A stretch of DNA of 64,000 nucleotides, taken from Mya arenaria (taxonomy: Eukaryota; Mollusca; Bivalvia; Myida; Myidae). Both the position numbers and the translations under genes were made by a program. The stretch is taken from NCBI RefSeq assembly GCF_026914265.1, contig NC_069126.1, forward strand, positions 38,567,725 through 38,631,724, in the 5' to 3' direction. Position 1 is the first letter of the stretch; the number at the start of each line of letters is the position of its first letter. Shown in pieces: positions 22,264 to 34,800 of this stretch. The notes under the pieces are model-generated. The model was given only the letters and a program-made list of their open reading frames with translations, did no database searches and was not told the DNA's origin.

Positions 22264-24142
22264 ATTTTGTCTCCCATATAACTTCTGGAAGGGCCTCACA
22301 CAGAGATGACGTAGCTCATTAATTATGTGTATTCAGAACGAGGCGAATTATTTATGCTAAGAACAGTCGTATTTAGCGCTCTGAGAAATTATCATTTATC
22401 ATCATAAATTTACATAAATTACAAGAATATTTATTGTTTTCATCAACAAGACGACTAAAAAGACTCTAAGACATCATTAACAGGTTGTAACTGGTAAGTT
22501 TACATCGGTTTACAAGATTTTTTATTTGACTCTTCGGCAGACTTCCAGGAATCGCCATTTTGTTTACGATGCCGATGGCAAATTTCGAAGATTTCGATAC
22601 TCATGTAGTCTGAATGACACATGTATATTTCCAGCCTGAATGGTTTGCTGTTGTCTGAAGGGCATACAGATATGGAAACAATCGAGGATATTCGGCTTAG
22701 GCCTTAATCATTCCCAAGACATTTGTTCCAGAAATGTCTGCCATAGGCACAAAGGGAATGAGGCCCGGTCGGTACTTCACAAGTTTGAGTTATTCGTTTC
22801 GAAGCACGAATATATTGGCATAGTCCACTCATTACTAGCAGTGAATCTGTTTGGTATAGTTACAACATTATAACTGGCTGAAACTGCCTATTTGGTTCAA
22901 ATGTAGCATCCAAACTAACTCCTATGAGGCAATGACCTACTTTTGTGGTTTACGGGTCTATATTTAGATTACCGGAAAACGGCTTTGTTAACGACATTGC
23001 CTGTGCCGTATAGATTATAGATTTTACCGTAAAGGAGTTTATTTTACGACATTCGTAAATGTATAGATTATAGACTTTACCGTAAAGGAGCTTATTTTGC
23101 GACATTCGTAAAATGTATAGACTAAAGTCTTTGCCGTAAAACGGACAATGTCAACAAATTGTATTCGTTCGGAAAACACAGTTTAACAAACATGTTATAT
23201 TTCAGATCACACATTATGGAAGAAGAAGGCGAAATGTCAATGCCTTCGCCAGACAAAAGGAAAGATGATTCAGAACAGAAAATTTGTCGGTTTCTCAAGA
23301 AGGGGGAAGAAGTTCTTGACACTTTTAAAATGTCAGTCAGGGCATTTGAGTCACAATCGTTACAGTTCAGAGAACTGCAGATAGCTGTCCACGATCTGAA
23401 ACGCAAATCTGACAGCACTGATGTGGAGGTTCCTCCAAAGAGGGCGAAACTCAGCAAACAACCAGGCACTGCAGAAGCACAACAGTCCTGCAGTGCTACG
23501 CCAGAAGAAATTGTATCTGACTCAGATGATGACATCTCTATGCTTGTCAGACAGGAAGTCGACAATACTGCTAATTATACTACAGGGGACAGTTTCCTTG
23601 ATAGTATAGAGCAGTTTTTCAAACACTTGGTGAAGCAATGACCGAAAAGGTAGCCAACACTATCAACAAGGCCCTTCGGGGAAAGACGGACAATGAGAAG
23701 ATGAAAAAACTTGGCGAAAAATACAAAAGGCCATCAAACATAAATAACCTACAAACGGCAAGACTGGAACCTGTCCTGTGGGTCCAAGTTAAGAACGGGA
23801 CAAAGAGCATTGATGCGAACCGTCAAAAACTGATTGCTGCACTTAATTTAACACTTCTACCCATCGTGAAGGCGTTGGAAGAGCTGCATCTCAACAAAAC
23901 CAACAGTGGGGACAAATTGGCGGAATATGTTGGAGATGCATTCCGCATAGCTGCAGGGCAAATTTGTGCCATCAACAATGAGAGACGGGAGTCCGTTAAA
24001 AGGAAACTGACTTCCAAGTTTAAGCCATTATGCCAGGTAGCAACTACCAGTGCCACGAATCTTCTGGGGGATGACTTTGGCGAACAAATCAATGCGCTTG
24101 ATGCCAACAAGGACATTAAGATGACCAACAAAAATCCACAAA
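22264..24142 (+). mobile_element. DIRS-like retrotransposon, copy 2 (terminal repeat plus gag)
   Basis: Starts with the DIRS end also seen at 10576 (GATTTTGTCTCCCATATAAC, then GGAAGGGCCTCACACAGAG and GACGTAGCTCATTAATTATG). A leader of about 880 bp follows, with three copies of a short TATAGATTATAGA and GTAAAGGAG pattern at 23000-23140, then gag. The element is cut off at 24142, where the inverted E arm begins, so RT, RNase H and recombinase are absent. Confidence 0.8.
23216..24142 (+). pseudogene. DIRS gag-like ORF1, frameshifted and 3'-truncated
   Basis: This would be the structural protein that packages the element RNA. I start it at the ATG at 23216, because the upstream part of the frame lacks an ATG and follows a TTTCAG. 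The first frame ends at 23641 with TGA, and the next frame opens in the overlapping ATGA at 23638, so a single shift separates the halves. The N-terminal half is charged with an acidic patch (VSDSDDDIS). The second half has ANTINKALRGKT, NEKMKKLGEKYKRP, ARLEPVLW and VGDAFRIAAGQICAINNERR, the pattern of DIRS ORF1 proteins. The last residues of the open frame (after NKNPQN) are read from repeat E. A related fragment lies at 45388-45633, minus strand. Confidence 0.75.
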
Positions 24143-25193
24143 ACATAATAAAAACAAGAAATATTACCAAATAACGTTATTTTATATTAGTTCTGTACAC
24201 AAAAAAAATAAATATCCAACGAATAATTATGAGTTTGACGTGTTTTCTTCATTTCATTCTGTCAAAACATAACGATATGATCATATGTACATGAAGGGCA
24301 CCTGCAAGGCTTCAGGGCACTATTTTAAAACAATCGGAACATTTTGGCCATGGCCGAGTTGTGACGAATGTATTTACGAGGTCTGTCTCGAAGCTTGTCC
24401 GAGGTGGCCGAGTTATTACGATTAGATCAAGTTGTTCCGCTTGGCATAATTTTTGTCTGTGTCAGTCAACTTTCATTTTATTGGAAAGGTAAACAATGTA
24501 TTTTAATGCATTAAATACTTGTTTTGTGCAAAAAAAATTGTTCTCTTACATGGTTAAATATGAATATAAACCTTTATGATCAATTTCAACCATAAAATAC
24601 TTCACTTATTTCAATTTTAATATTTTTCAAACACACCCGTTTTTGCACAAACCTGTTTAGACATTAGGGATTGGAAGAATCCTGTATAACGCACCAGTCA
24701 ATTGTAACCACGCCCCCCCCCCGGTCTGGGGATATACCGGGGATAGCCGTGGAAAAGGGCCGTGTTTTTACTTTCCAGGTGGCCCCGCAGGGCCGGGTGA
24801 CCACGGTGGTTTTGTCTTAGTGCCAAATCAAGCGGGGCTTTATATAGAGTGTCTGGGGTGCGGGGTAGTCCAAATAATTGTACGTTTACGGATTTTTTTA
24901 CGATTTTTGATATGGCAAATCCTTCACGTACAAATTGTTTAGTATCAAAAGTGAGTAGTTATTCCGATCGGGATTCCGGGTTAAAGCATTTAGCATCTAA
25001 AAAATATCATAAAAACAAGAAATATTACCAGATGACGTTATTTTATATCAGTGCCATACATAAAAATGTCATATCGTACAAATAATTATGAGTTTGACGG
25101 GTTATTCTTCATTTCTTGCTGTCGAAACATAATGATATATACATGAAGGGCACCTGCAAGGCTTCAGGGCACAGTTTTAAAACAATTGGAACA
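24143..25193 (-). repeat. repeat E, right arm of 1.05-kb inverted pair
   Basis: Inverse of 17073-18127, starting at AACATAATAAAAACAAGAAA and ending CAATTGGAAC. Beyond it the E family continues in the same inverse orientation (25194-25690), whereas the left arm stops at unrelated sequence. The G run is 12 to 14 long in both arms. Confidence 0.85.
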
Positions 25194-25690
25194 TTTCGGC
25201 CATGACCGAGTTGTTACGTTTGTATTTACGAGGTCTATCTCGATTGGGTCGAGTTGTTCCGCTTGGCATAATTGTTGTCTGTGTCAGTCAACTTTCTTTT
25301 TATTGGAAAGGTAAATAATGTATTTGAATGCATTAAATGCTTGTTTTGTGCAAAATAACTTCTAACTTACATGGTAAAATATTAATATAAACCTTAAAAC
25401 CATATATAACTTAGATTTATACAATTTCAATATTTTTCAAAACACTCCGTTTTTGCACAAACCCGTTAGGGATTGGAAGAGTCCCGTATAACACGTCTAT
25501 TATTTTAGACTAGAGCGCGGGGGTATTTGGCCGGGGTTTTACCATCAGTTCGTCCCCGCAGGACGGGGCTTTCACCCAGGGTTGGCTGGACCGAAAGTCA
25601 AAGTCCCCGCTATTCCCCGGACCATGGGGGTCATGGTTACAGTTGACTGGTACATAACACGTCTATTATTTTAGACTAATGTACAAGTTA
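25194..25690 (-). repeat. further repeat E sequence with GC-rich block
   Basis: Continues E in inverse orientation, with the block GACCGAGTTGTTACG and the ending ACACGTCTATTATTTTAGACTA twice (25493 and 25657). Between them lies a GC-rich stretch (CCCCGCAGGACGGGGC) that parallels the GC-rich block of the arms. Confidence 0.7.
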
Positions 25691-26459
25691 GCATATCTTA
25701 CAAAGAAACCTGCAACAATAGCATATTAAAAATATCACAAACACTGATGTAAACATTTGTTAAAGACAGCTTAAACACAATTTCAATCAAGATCTACTTC
25801 AGACTGTAAACAAAATAGCATTTACTCAATAGTATATAGCACATTCTTGACCTGATTTCTTCACACGGCAACTTGCCTACTTCCTTTGTTATTGCAGTTA
25901 ACGTATCGAAATAATGTTATACCGTCTTTAATCGTAATATAAACCGGTCGGCTACATATGTTTTACCAAATAATGGGTTTATAATAAGCCACCTCATATA
26001 ATGATACTTACTTAAGACTAAAATACGATTTCATCAGTCTGCTTTCTCAAACCGTTCACAAACATCATAACAACATGGATGTACGAATACGATTACTACT
26101 GAACGAAAATCAAACGACGAACTTAAATTAATTTTGTACAAAAGTAACTTTCCATAAACTAAAGCTGAAAGATAGATTAAAGAATTATAATCATTTTATC
26201 AATTTTATACAATATGTATTCTTAATGACCGTGATAAAATAATAAATAAGAAACCTTTTTCGTTCTGAAATTTCGGGGTTAATTATTGATCATGGTCGTT
26301 GTCAATCGGAACTCCTCGGCTAGTAACAAGATATGTCTATCTCGAAGCTTGCCGGAGATGGCCGAGTTGTTACGATTGGATCGAGGTGAGAAAAGAAGTG
26401 CGTATTCATTCATCCTTGGCAAAGTATAAAATCCGGCCCTATAAGGTCTCTAAAGAGGT
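25691..26459. other. intergenic, E-like scrap only
   Basis: AT-rich. A segment at 26335-26390 (TCTCGAAGCTTGCCGGAG and GCCGAGTTGTTACGATTGGA) is an E fragment. No exon was recognised. Confidence 0.45.
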
Positions 26460-27415
26460 ATAGGTAAGAAAAACACGGCCCTAGGGTCTTACTTTTTTAA
26501 TTCTATACCAATTTAATAAATTTTGGTATCGTTGTAAAGAAGAAACAACCAACTTTTCAGAAAATGTTTTTGTTTTTTTTATTTTTTTATTTCTCATTTA
26601 AAAAATTATGAAAAGTACCTTAAAGTCATTGTTGAAAACCGCGTATTTTCACACAGAGAAACAAGTATGAAAAACACGGCCCTAGGGTCTAACTTTTTTA
26701 ATTCTTGATACTTTTTTAAAGTTTTGGTATTATTGTAAAGAAGGAACAACCAGCTTTCAGAAAATGTTTTTGGTTTTAAATTCCTACCTTTATAAGCTAT
26801 GTAAATAATGCCTAAAAATCACCGTTGAAATTCGCGTAATATCGTTCAGAAGCGCAAGTATGAAATTTTAATTCTTCATCAATTTAATAAATTTTGGTAT
26901 CGTTGCAAAGTAGACATGACCAGCTTTCAGAAAATGGTTTTGGTTTTAAATTCCTACTTTTATAAGCTTTGTAAACAATGTCTAATAGTCACCGTTGAAA
27001 TTCGCGCAATATCGCACAGAAGCGCAAGTGTGGAAAAACACGGCCCTAACTACTAGTGTCGATCTATTTTAATTCTTCATCAATTTAATAAATTTTGGTA
27101 TTGCAAAGTTGCAAAGAAGACATAACCAGTTTTTCGAAAACGTTTTCGTAATGAATTTCCTATTGTGAAAAGTTATAAGTTTGCCTTGAATTCATCTTTG
27201 CAAACGCGCTATACCGTAAAGTGATAGCAGGTATAACGAACATGGCTCTGTTGTGTAATTCCAATATTTCTAAATCAACTTTGTAAATCATGAGCTTTCA
27301 CGAGCTGTTTTTTGTTTGTTTTAAATTTATATCTTGGGTGTAATGAAATTGTCTCGAATTCATCGTTGAAATACACAATGCCATACCGGGGCTAAGTGAA
27401 AAACACGGCCCTGTA
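26460..27415 (+). repeat. satellite G, forward array, about 200-bp unit
   Basis: The marker AAAAACACGGCCCT recurs at 26467, 26670, 27033 and 27402, with worn versions near 26863 and 27238, giving a unit of roughly 170-205 bp. Each unit has TTTTGGTATCGTTG-like, GGTTTTAAATTCCTAC and CACCGTTGAAATTCGCG blocks. An inverse array of the same family lies at 30596-31460. Confidence 0.85.
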
Positions 27416-27507
27416 ACCTGTTAAATCAATTAATTAGATAAATGTGTCAATACATAGAAGACACAACAAACATAACATAACATAACATTTATTCAGCATT
27501 AAATGAT

Positions 27508-27632
27508 ATAAAATACTTCACTTAATACAATTTCAATATTTTTCAAACCCACCCAGTTTTTGCACAAACCCGTTTAGACGTAAGGGATTGGACGAATCCC
27601 GTATAGCACGTCTATTATTTTAGACTAATTCC
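27508..27632 (-). repeat. repeat E terminal fragment
   Basis: AAATACTTCACTTAATACAA, CACAAACCCGTTTAGACG, GGGATTGGACGAATCCCGTA and ACGTCTATTATTTTAGACTA match the end of E at 24600-24690 and 25655-25680. Confidence 0.75.
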
Positions 27633-28138
27633 TTGCCATGCTAAAGTTTCAACTGGAAATTTAAAGTTACATGATCTAAGTTTGTACAAATTTAAAGCAT
27701 GATTATGTGGAATGATAGTTAAATATTTCTTTAGTGTAATCGTTTGCTTAAAGCTATTATAAAATATTCCTTTATTAGACGATCTCATTTTTTTCTTGCC
27801 AAAATTGTTAGTACTGGTCTTTTCATATTTTCGTTATACTATAACTTGTGAACTTAACATTTACGTTTATTTGACTTTCAAACACATTTGAATTACCAGT
27901 GGAGTCAAAAATATACTTAATATAATTAAGCCATTTAAAATTTAGGTTACTTTGTCGCATCGAGCGGTAAACAATTGTTGCATTATAAGTCCTTCTTTTT
28001 TGAATTGTAATTTTAAGCGGTTCTATGCCAAGCTCGCCATATAACATATATGCAGGTGCACTTTTCCTTGAATTTGTTATTTTCCTTAAAAAATCTAGAT
28101 GTATTTTTTCATAAATTTTCGGTATTCTCAAATCCTAT
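27633..28138. other. nothing recognised
   Basis: A 102-codon minus-strand frame (27823-28131) is AT-driven and has no recognisable domain. Confidence 0.4.
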
Positions 28139-28511
28139 GATTTCACAAGAGTAAGTTAATATAGGAACAATAGTATGATCAAATAGATTAAGTTGGAGAT
28201 CAATTGGTAAGTCAAGTTTATTAATTCTTCTTTAAAGGAAATCAAGAGCCTTTTTTGCTTGTTGGGCTAAATGTTCTTTGGCTTTATTAAATTTCCAGTG
28301 GGTTCCTTAAAAAATAAGTATAATCGTGAAGAATTTGCTTATGTAAATTAAATTTAAAACATCACTTTCACACATTAACTTTTGAAACATAAGGTTTATT
28401 GGCTGACCACTGAAAGTGGGAAGTGGAGCTATTGGCTGCCCTTATTTGGCTTAGACACGCCCACTTACAGCAGCGCTCCATCCGATCAGATAAGAGTTTC
28501 GGTGTGTCAAT
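28139..28511 (+). repeat. 373-bp direct repeat, copy 1
   Basis: From TTCACAAGAGTAAGTTAATA to CGGTGTGTCAAT this segment recurs in the same orientation at 31467-31834 with few differences. It includes TTATTGGCTGACCACTGAAA and GACACGCCCACTTACAG. It is not coding on inspection. Confidence 0.85.
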
Positions 28512-28821
28512 AAACAACTGTCCATAAACAACATATTGCTAAAGACCAATAAATCACACCTATACGGTGATCATAAAAAGGCACCATCTTCATTAGGGAA
28601 AATTACCAACCTTGTTGATACCGAAGAACTAAATGTTAAATAATTTTGCGGCTGTAATTTGATAGTAGTTTTTAATACAAAAAAGTCAATACGTATCATT
28701 GTAATCTTCGGCATTATTCTTATTTTTCTCCTTTTTATTTTAATTACTTATACTACTGTAAATATTCCTACGTTATAATTTTCTGTGTTTACCACTACTC
28801 ACATGTGTTTAATAATTTTGT
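28512..28821. other. nothing recognised
   Basis: AT-rich spacer without gene signals. Confidence 0.4.
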
Positions 28822-30183
28822 TATGCTGTAAAATTTCGAGTACTTTTGTGTAATGAAGTTTTACGAAATGTCATCAATACTTTTCATGTTTCATAATTTT
28901 AGAATATTTTGTCTGTTAGAAACACATTCCTGGTGCTTAAAGTGAATTTTGATAATAGCCAAATTATTTCATGATATTTATTACTCTATCCAAACATAGT
29001 TGTCAAACTTTATATTATAGTATACACAGCGTATAGCATTTTTATTATCAATTAGTCTGTGGAATTATTTTTCTTGACAACCTATCACTACGCTAAAGAT
29101 TGTTGCGAAACTTTAGATTGTAATATAAACGGAATGCCCGGCTTAACTGATAATTGAGATTAAGTCAGACAATGACATTTTTAGGGCCCAGCCCCTAGTG
29201 TCCCCTGCGTCTGGATTAATTGTCTCAATTTCATTGGCCATGTATTGGCATGACTTTTTGTAACATCCTTTGTCATTGGATGATGATAGTTTTGGCAATT
29301 CTCTAAAAGTTGTGTCTTTCCTCGCTCGAGTCACTTTTACTGTTGACTTCATAGTGTTTCATCTCATAATAAAACGAGGAAATAGACACATTTCTTGATC
29401 CTTTTTAGGTAAGAATTTTGCTTATTTGTGTATGGTTGTTCTATCTTTTTTTAATGATTAACAGATGTATTTGAGACTTAAATGTTTCCGTTTTAGAAAC
29501 ATGCTATAAAGTTATTTCAATGATATTGTATTAAGTATTTAAAGATAATTTAGAATGGAAAATCAGTCTTGATATGTTTATAAATGTATTTATACATTTC
29601 TTATAATTATCATGTTCTGATTAGGTATAACTGATTTATGTATGAAGCGTATTATTGTCTATGGCTTATACACCCAAGTCACATCTAAGCGCTGTACACT
29701 TTTCGGTCATTCTTTTGGCTCCATTGTTCGCTTTTCGTTAGATAGTTAACTTAGTCGTTCTATGATCAGGAAGCGATTGAGAAAAAAAAGCAGAAATTTG
29801 TCAGTGAAAAAGTTTTAAGCTTATCTGATTCTTTTAAGACAGCAAAAGATGTTGACATGTATGTATATTGCTTCTTTGTATACTTTTGAAACCAACTAAC
29901 TCAGAAATTGATGTGAGACTTTGGAATGCATTGTTGGTTCATCTAATTGCTAATTGTCAATCAAGATTAATTTGTAATTTAAGAGAAACTTATTATTTGA
30001 CAATATTGAAATCATTATTATTCTGTATTATCAAATGTTGTTAATACTAATGATACATGCATATGTACTTCACTTTTACTGTTGACTTCGAAGTGTTTCA
30101 CCTCATAATAAAACGAGGAAATAGACACATTTCTTGATCCTTTTTAGATCTCGGGAAGGAGTCATTAAGAGTCGTCCACGCGG
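28822..30183 (+). repeat. 1.36-kb direct repeat, copy 1 (possibly LTR-like)
   Basis: From TGTTATGCTGTAAAA to CGTCCACGCGGCACA this segment recurs at 36679-38043 in the same orientation with only scattered differences. It starts TG and ends CA, as LTRs do. It also holds an internal 75-bp direct repeat (TTTTACTGTTGACTTC to TTGATCCTTTTTAG at about 29330-29405 and 30072-30148). No primer-binding site follows, no polypurine tract precedes the second copy, and no gag-pol lies between. An LTR origin is therefore only a possibility; segmental duplication of an unknown element is the alternative. Confidence 0.75.
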
Positions 30184-30595
30184 CACAAAAATTTCTAAAA
30201 CGGTGACTGTGTAAATATTTTGTGTTTATGGAAGATACAATACAACTATTCAACTACAATAACAAAAGTGTTGTAACGTATCAACTTTTGTGTATATACG
30301 CGTTTGTACTTCATGGTTTGTTACTATACATTATTGGCATTAGTGATAATAAAAGTATGTGTTGTTGACGATGTTCAGTGTTCAAGTCGGAATAAACTGT
30401 ATGTCTGTCCTAACGTGCGTTTTGTGTATTTGTCAAGTGTCATTTTAACAGGAATCAGCATACAAAACACGTTTAATGTGTGTCATCAATTTGGCAAATA
30501 AACAGGTACATTTCAGTAGGATTTAGGGGAAAATGCAACAGGAAGATTCTAGGTGGAGTACAGGTGTCATGTAGATATAATTGTACCGTAACTTA
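30184..30595. other. nothing recognised
   Basis: A 65-codon plus-strand frame at 30304-30501 has no domain and no splice support. Confidence 0.4.
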
Positions 30596-31460
30596 CCCAT
30601 AGGCCGTGTTTCTCCTGTATTACCAATTACTTGAGTAAAGGAGCGGATTTTGAACGATGATTTCAAGACATATTTGTTTTTAAATCTAAATCCAAAAATT
30701 ATTTGAAAGTTTATTGCCTTTTCTTTACAACAATAACATAACTAATTATTTTCTTTGGAATTTAAGAATGAATGAAATGAGACCATAGCGCCACGTTTTC
30801 CACACCTATGTGACATTTGTGACAGTAAAGTGCAATTAAACGATGCGCTTCTGAACGATACAAAGCGAATTTTTACGGTGACTTTAAGACATTATTTACA
30901 TAGCTTATCATGGTAGGAATTTAAAACCAAAAACATTTTCAAAAAAAAATAGTTTTGTCTTCTTTGCAACGATACCAAAATTTATTAAATTGATGAAGAA
31001 ATGAAATAGAAAGACACTAGGGCCGTGTTTTTCAAACTTGCGCTTCTGTGCGATATTACGCAAATCTCAACGGTGACTTTTATACATTATTTGCGTAGCT
31101 TACAAAGGTACGAATTTAAAACCAAAACCATTTTCTAAAAGCTGGTTATTTCTACTTTGCAACGATACCAAAATTTATTAAATTGATGAAGAATTAAAAT
31201 AGTTAGACACTAGGGCCGTGTTTTTCATACTTGCGCTTCTTTGCGATATTACGCGAATTTCAACGGTGATTTTTAGACATTATTTACATAGCTTATAAAG
31301 GTAGGAATTTAAAACCAAAAACATTTTCTGAAAGCTGGTTGTTCCTTCTTTACAATAATACCAAAACTTTAAAAATGTATCAAGAATTAAAAAAGTTTGA
31401 CCCTAGTGCCGTGTTTTTCATACCTGTTTATCTGTGTGAAAATACGCGGTTTTCAACAAT
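30596..31460 (-). repeat. satellite G, inverse array
   Basis: The inverse marker AGGGCCGTGTTTTTC or a variant occurs near 30600, 30790, 31019, 31211 and 31406, giving units of about 195 bp. It is complementary to the array at 26460-27415. Together they flank about 3.2 kb. Confidence 0.85.
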
Positions 31461-31466
31461 GACTTA

Positions 31467-31834
31467 TTCACAAGAGTAAGTTAATATAGGAACAATAGTA
31501 TGATCAAATAGTTTAAGTTGGAGATCAATTGAAGTCAAGTTTATTAATTCTTCTTTAAAGGAAATCAAGAGCCTTTTTTGCTTGTTGGGCTAAATGTTCT
31601 TTGGCTTTATTAAATTTCCAGTGGGTTCCTTAAAAAATAAGTATAATCGTGAAGAATTTGCTTATGTAAATTAAATTTAAAACATCACTTTCACACATTA
31701 ACTTTTGAAACATAAGGTTTATTGGCTGACCACTGAAAGTGGGAAGTGGAGCTATTGGCTGCCCTTATTTGGCTTAGACACGCCCACTTACAGTAGCGCT
31801 CCATCCGATCAGATAAGAGTTTCGGTGTGTCAAT
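31467..31834 (+). repeat. 373-bp direct repeat, copy 2
   Basis: Same sequence as 28139-28511. Its left edge joins the inverse satellite G directly and its right edge, at GTGTGTCAAT, joins element H directly, so both junctions are rearrangement points. Confidence 0.85.
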
Positions 31835-31835
31835 T

Positions 31836-34800
31836 TTTTTTTATTATTTTGACATTTCTTATGTATACCTGTAACGCTACAACTCTCTACCATTTAACAC
31901 TGAGCGAAAGAATAAATACACTGAGCGAAAGAATAAACAGTTATATTATGCATTGATGTTGAATAATAATGACAAAGTTGTTCAATACATACCCGACAGT
32001 GATCTAAACTGGATTTAATTTGTCATTAGAGTCGTTATTTTCACATAAATATATTCTTGGTCACGAATACCGTTATACATGTACACAACCTGTCAGATTT
32101 GTCCCAAATTTACAGATATCGGGACACTTGATAAAAAAAATCGACACATGTACTGGTTGGAGAGGAGTAGCCGGCAGTTTTTGCATGTTTTTGAAGATTT
32201 TCTCGGTAGATCAAAATGTAACGGAAATAATACTTACATTTCATTTAACTAGGGGTCAAGGTCTACTAACTTTACAATATTAAAATTTGTGTCGTCACGA
32301 AGCGCGTGCCTAATTGGGGCCACAAAGGGGGTAATCAATTAGTGCCAATTTACTGATTATGAGAAGCAGTACCCGGCATTTTTATTTCAGTACCGCTCCT
32401 TGACTATAAAACCAATATTTATCGGCTTATTAAGTATGTGGAATCTGCAACACCGGTGAGTAAATTAACAAACCGTTACGACGCCGTTTTGACTAAATTT
32501 TCAGGGGACGCAACCTCGCGCCAACTGTCAGAATGTTTTGAAAAACAAAATGCTCTTATTTCGATGCATTTCAAGAGTTTTGTTGTGATAAAAACACTGG
32601 AATATAGACTGAAATACTATCCAACCATTAGACTCATGGTATATGAATTTTACGGTGTTTTAAGTAAAACAAATAAGCTAAAAACAGACTGATTTTATGA
32701 CAGTGTTTTCATCTGTCAAAGTTTTTATTATTTTTCTATAACTTGCTTTGACTTATATTTACAAGATCATCATGTCTCTAATAGTGTTCAGAAATTCTAA
32801 ATCAACATTGAAGCTTAAAAATTTAATAGTTGCCTGGGGGTGGGGTTGCGGGGGGGATGGGGTGGTTCAAAAAGTTAGTCCACTTAAATGTCCGTCAACG
32901 AGTCTTTTGACGATGTTGTTTTACTAAGGCAGATTCGTGACGTCCACCATCCCAACAAAAAGTACAATGGTCCTTGCGCAGAGAATCTTCGCGGCCACAA
33001 TTTTGAAATTATCTCCGTTATAAATTCAAATTTCTACGAAAATATTATTGCCTACTTTTAAACACATATTTATTTATGTCACTATGCCAAAAAACATGTT
33101 CAGGTATACTGGTTGGAGAGCAGTAGCTGGCGGAAAGCAGTAGCTGGCAATCGCTTTTCATTCGTGATTTTTTTAAAACCTTTTTAAAAAAGGTGAGAAT
33201 GGTAAATCCAAGCAACACCATTTGCATCGAATGCAACACAAAGCGTACGTTTAAACATTTTATTTTCAAAAAGTATTGGAAATGTCAAAAAGTTTGCCAA
33301 CTTTCTCGTGGGGGATGATCACGTGAATGTTACTGCGCATGCGCAATTGAATAAATTTGCATATCTAATTATAGCTAAAGAACTTCAGCGAACACGTTAT
33401 ATATTACCTTTTTGGATGTGTTCGCTGAAGAGAACGCCGTATCCAAACCCTACCAGAATTCGTGACATTTTTATGTCACGCTGTTATTTCACTTGTATGC
33501 ATTGTACAGACAAAATACCTGTATCCTTAGGTTAATGAAGTAAAATGTAGTTCACAAACTCATTTTCAAAACCAAAAAACGCTTTAAAGATAGTTGATTT
33601 AGCTTTTTAATAAATCCTATTACAAGCATTCCTTATCTAGGTCATAGTTGTGTTCAAATTTAATCACGTGACACCAAGATTTTCAGAAAATACCCATGTG
33701 ACCTAGTGTTTATTTTGCTGTTATGTTTTCTATTTCGAATAATTAATAAATAACTAATAACAAATTTGGAATAAATAAATTGTTTTTACTTATCAAAAGG
33801 TATTTACAGCCTTACTGCAATTGGATTCAACTAAATGAACAATGTGAATCCGATGCTATAAATAGAATCCATCGACGTCATCATGGTCATGTGATTGCAT
33901 TGCATCATCACACTCAATTGATTCTGGTTGACTTTACTATGGGGGTTACGCCATAACTTTAATGCGTTGTAAACATCAAAAAAATAAATATCAACATTAA
34001 AGTTATGGAAGCCAGAACTAATCTAATTATAGCACTAGCATAAATTTACCGACAGTCAAGTGTTGGTTATGAACGATTATTCGTCGATGAATCACAGCAA
34101 AATGTATTTTTAAAAAAGCCTGTTGAAATGATATTTTCATATTGCCCGTCAATGGCTTTCAAACAATATTAAGACATATTCAAAATTTTATGTATCCATG
34201 GTGTTGTTTTAGACATGTTTTAAAGCGAGACTACTCCAGCGCTTGGTTACCAGTATTACTTCCCTGTTCAATAGAGGCGCCCCATGGGGAAATTATACTT
34301 AATAAGCCGATAAATATCGGTTTTATAGTCAAGGAGCGGTACTGAAATAAAACTGCCGGGTACTGCTTCTCATAATCCGTAAATTGGCACTAATTGATTA
34401 CACCCTTTGTGGCCCCAATTAGGCACGCGCTTCGTGACGACACAAATTTTAATATTGTAAAGTTAGTAGACCTTGACCCCTAGTTTAATAAAATGTAAGT
34501 ATTATTTCCGTTACTTTTCGATCTACCGAGAAAATCTTCAAAAACATGCAAAAACTGCCGTCGACTGCTCTCCAACCAGTACATGTGTCGATTTTTTTTA
34601 TCAAGTGTCCCGATATCTGTAAATCTGGGACAAATCTGACAGGTTGTGTTCATGTATAACGGTATTCGTGACCAAGAATATATTTATGTGAAAATAACGA
34701 CTCTAATGACAAATTAAATGCAGTTAAGATCACTGTCGGGTATATATTGAACAACTTTGTCATTATTTTTCAACATCGATGCATAATATATATATTTATT

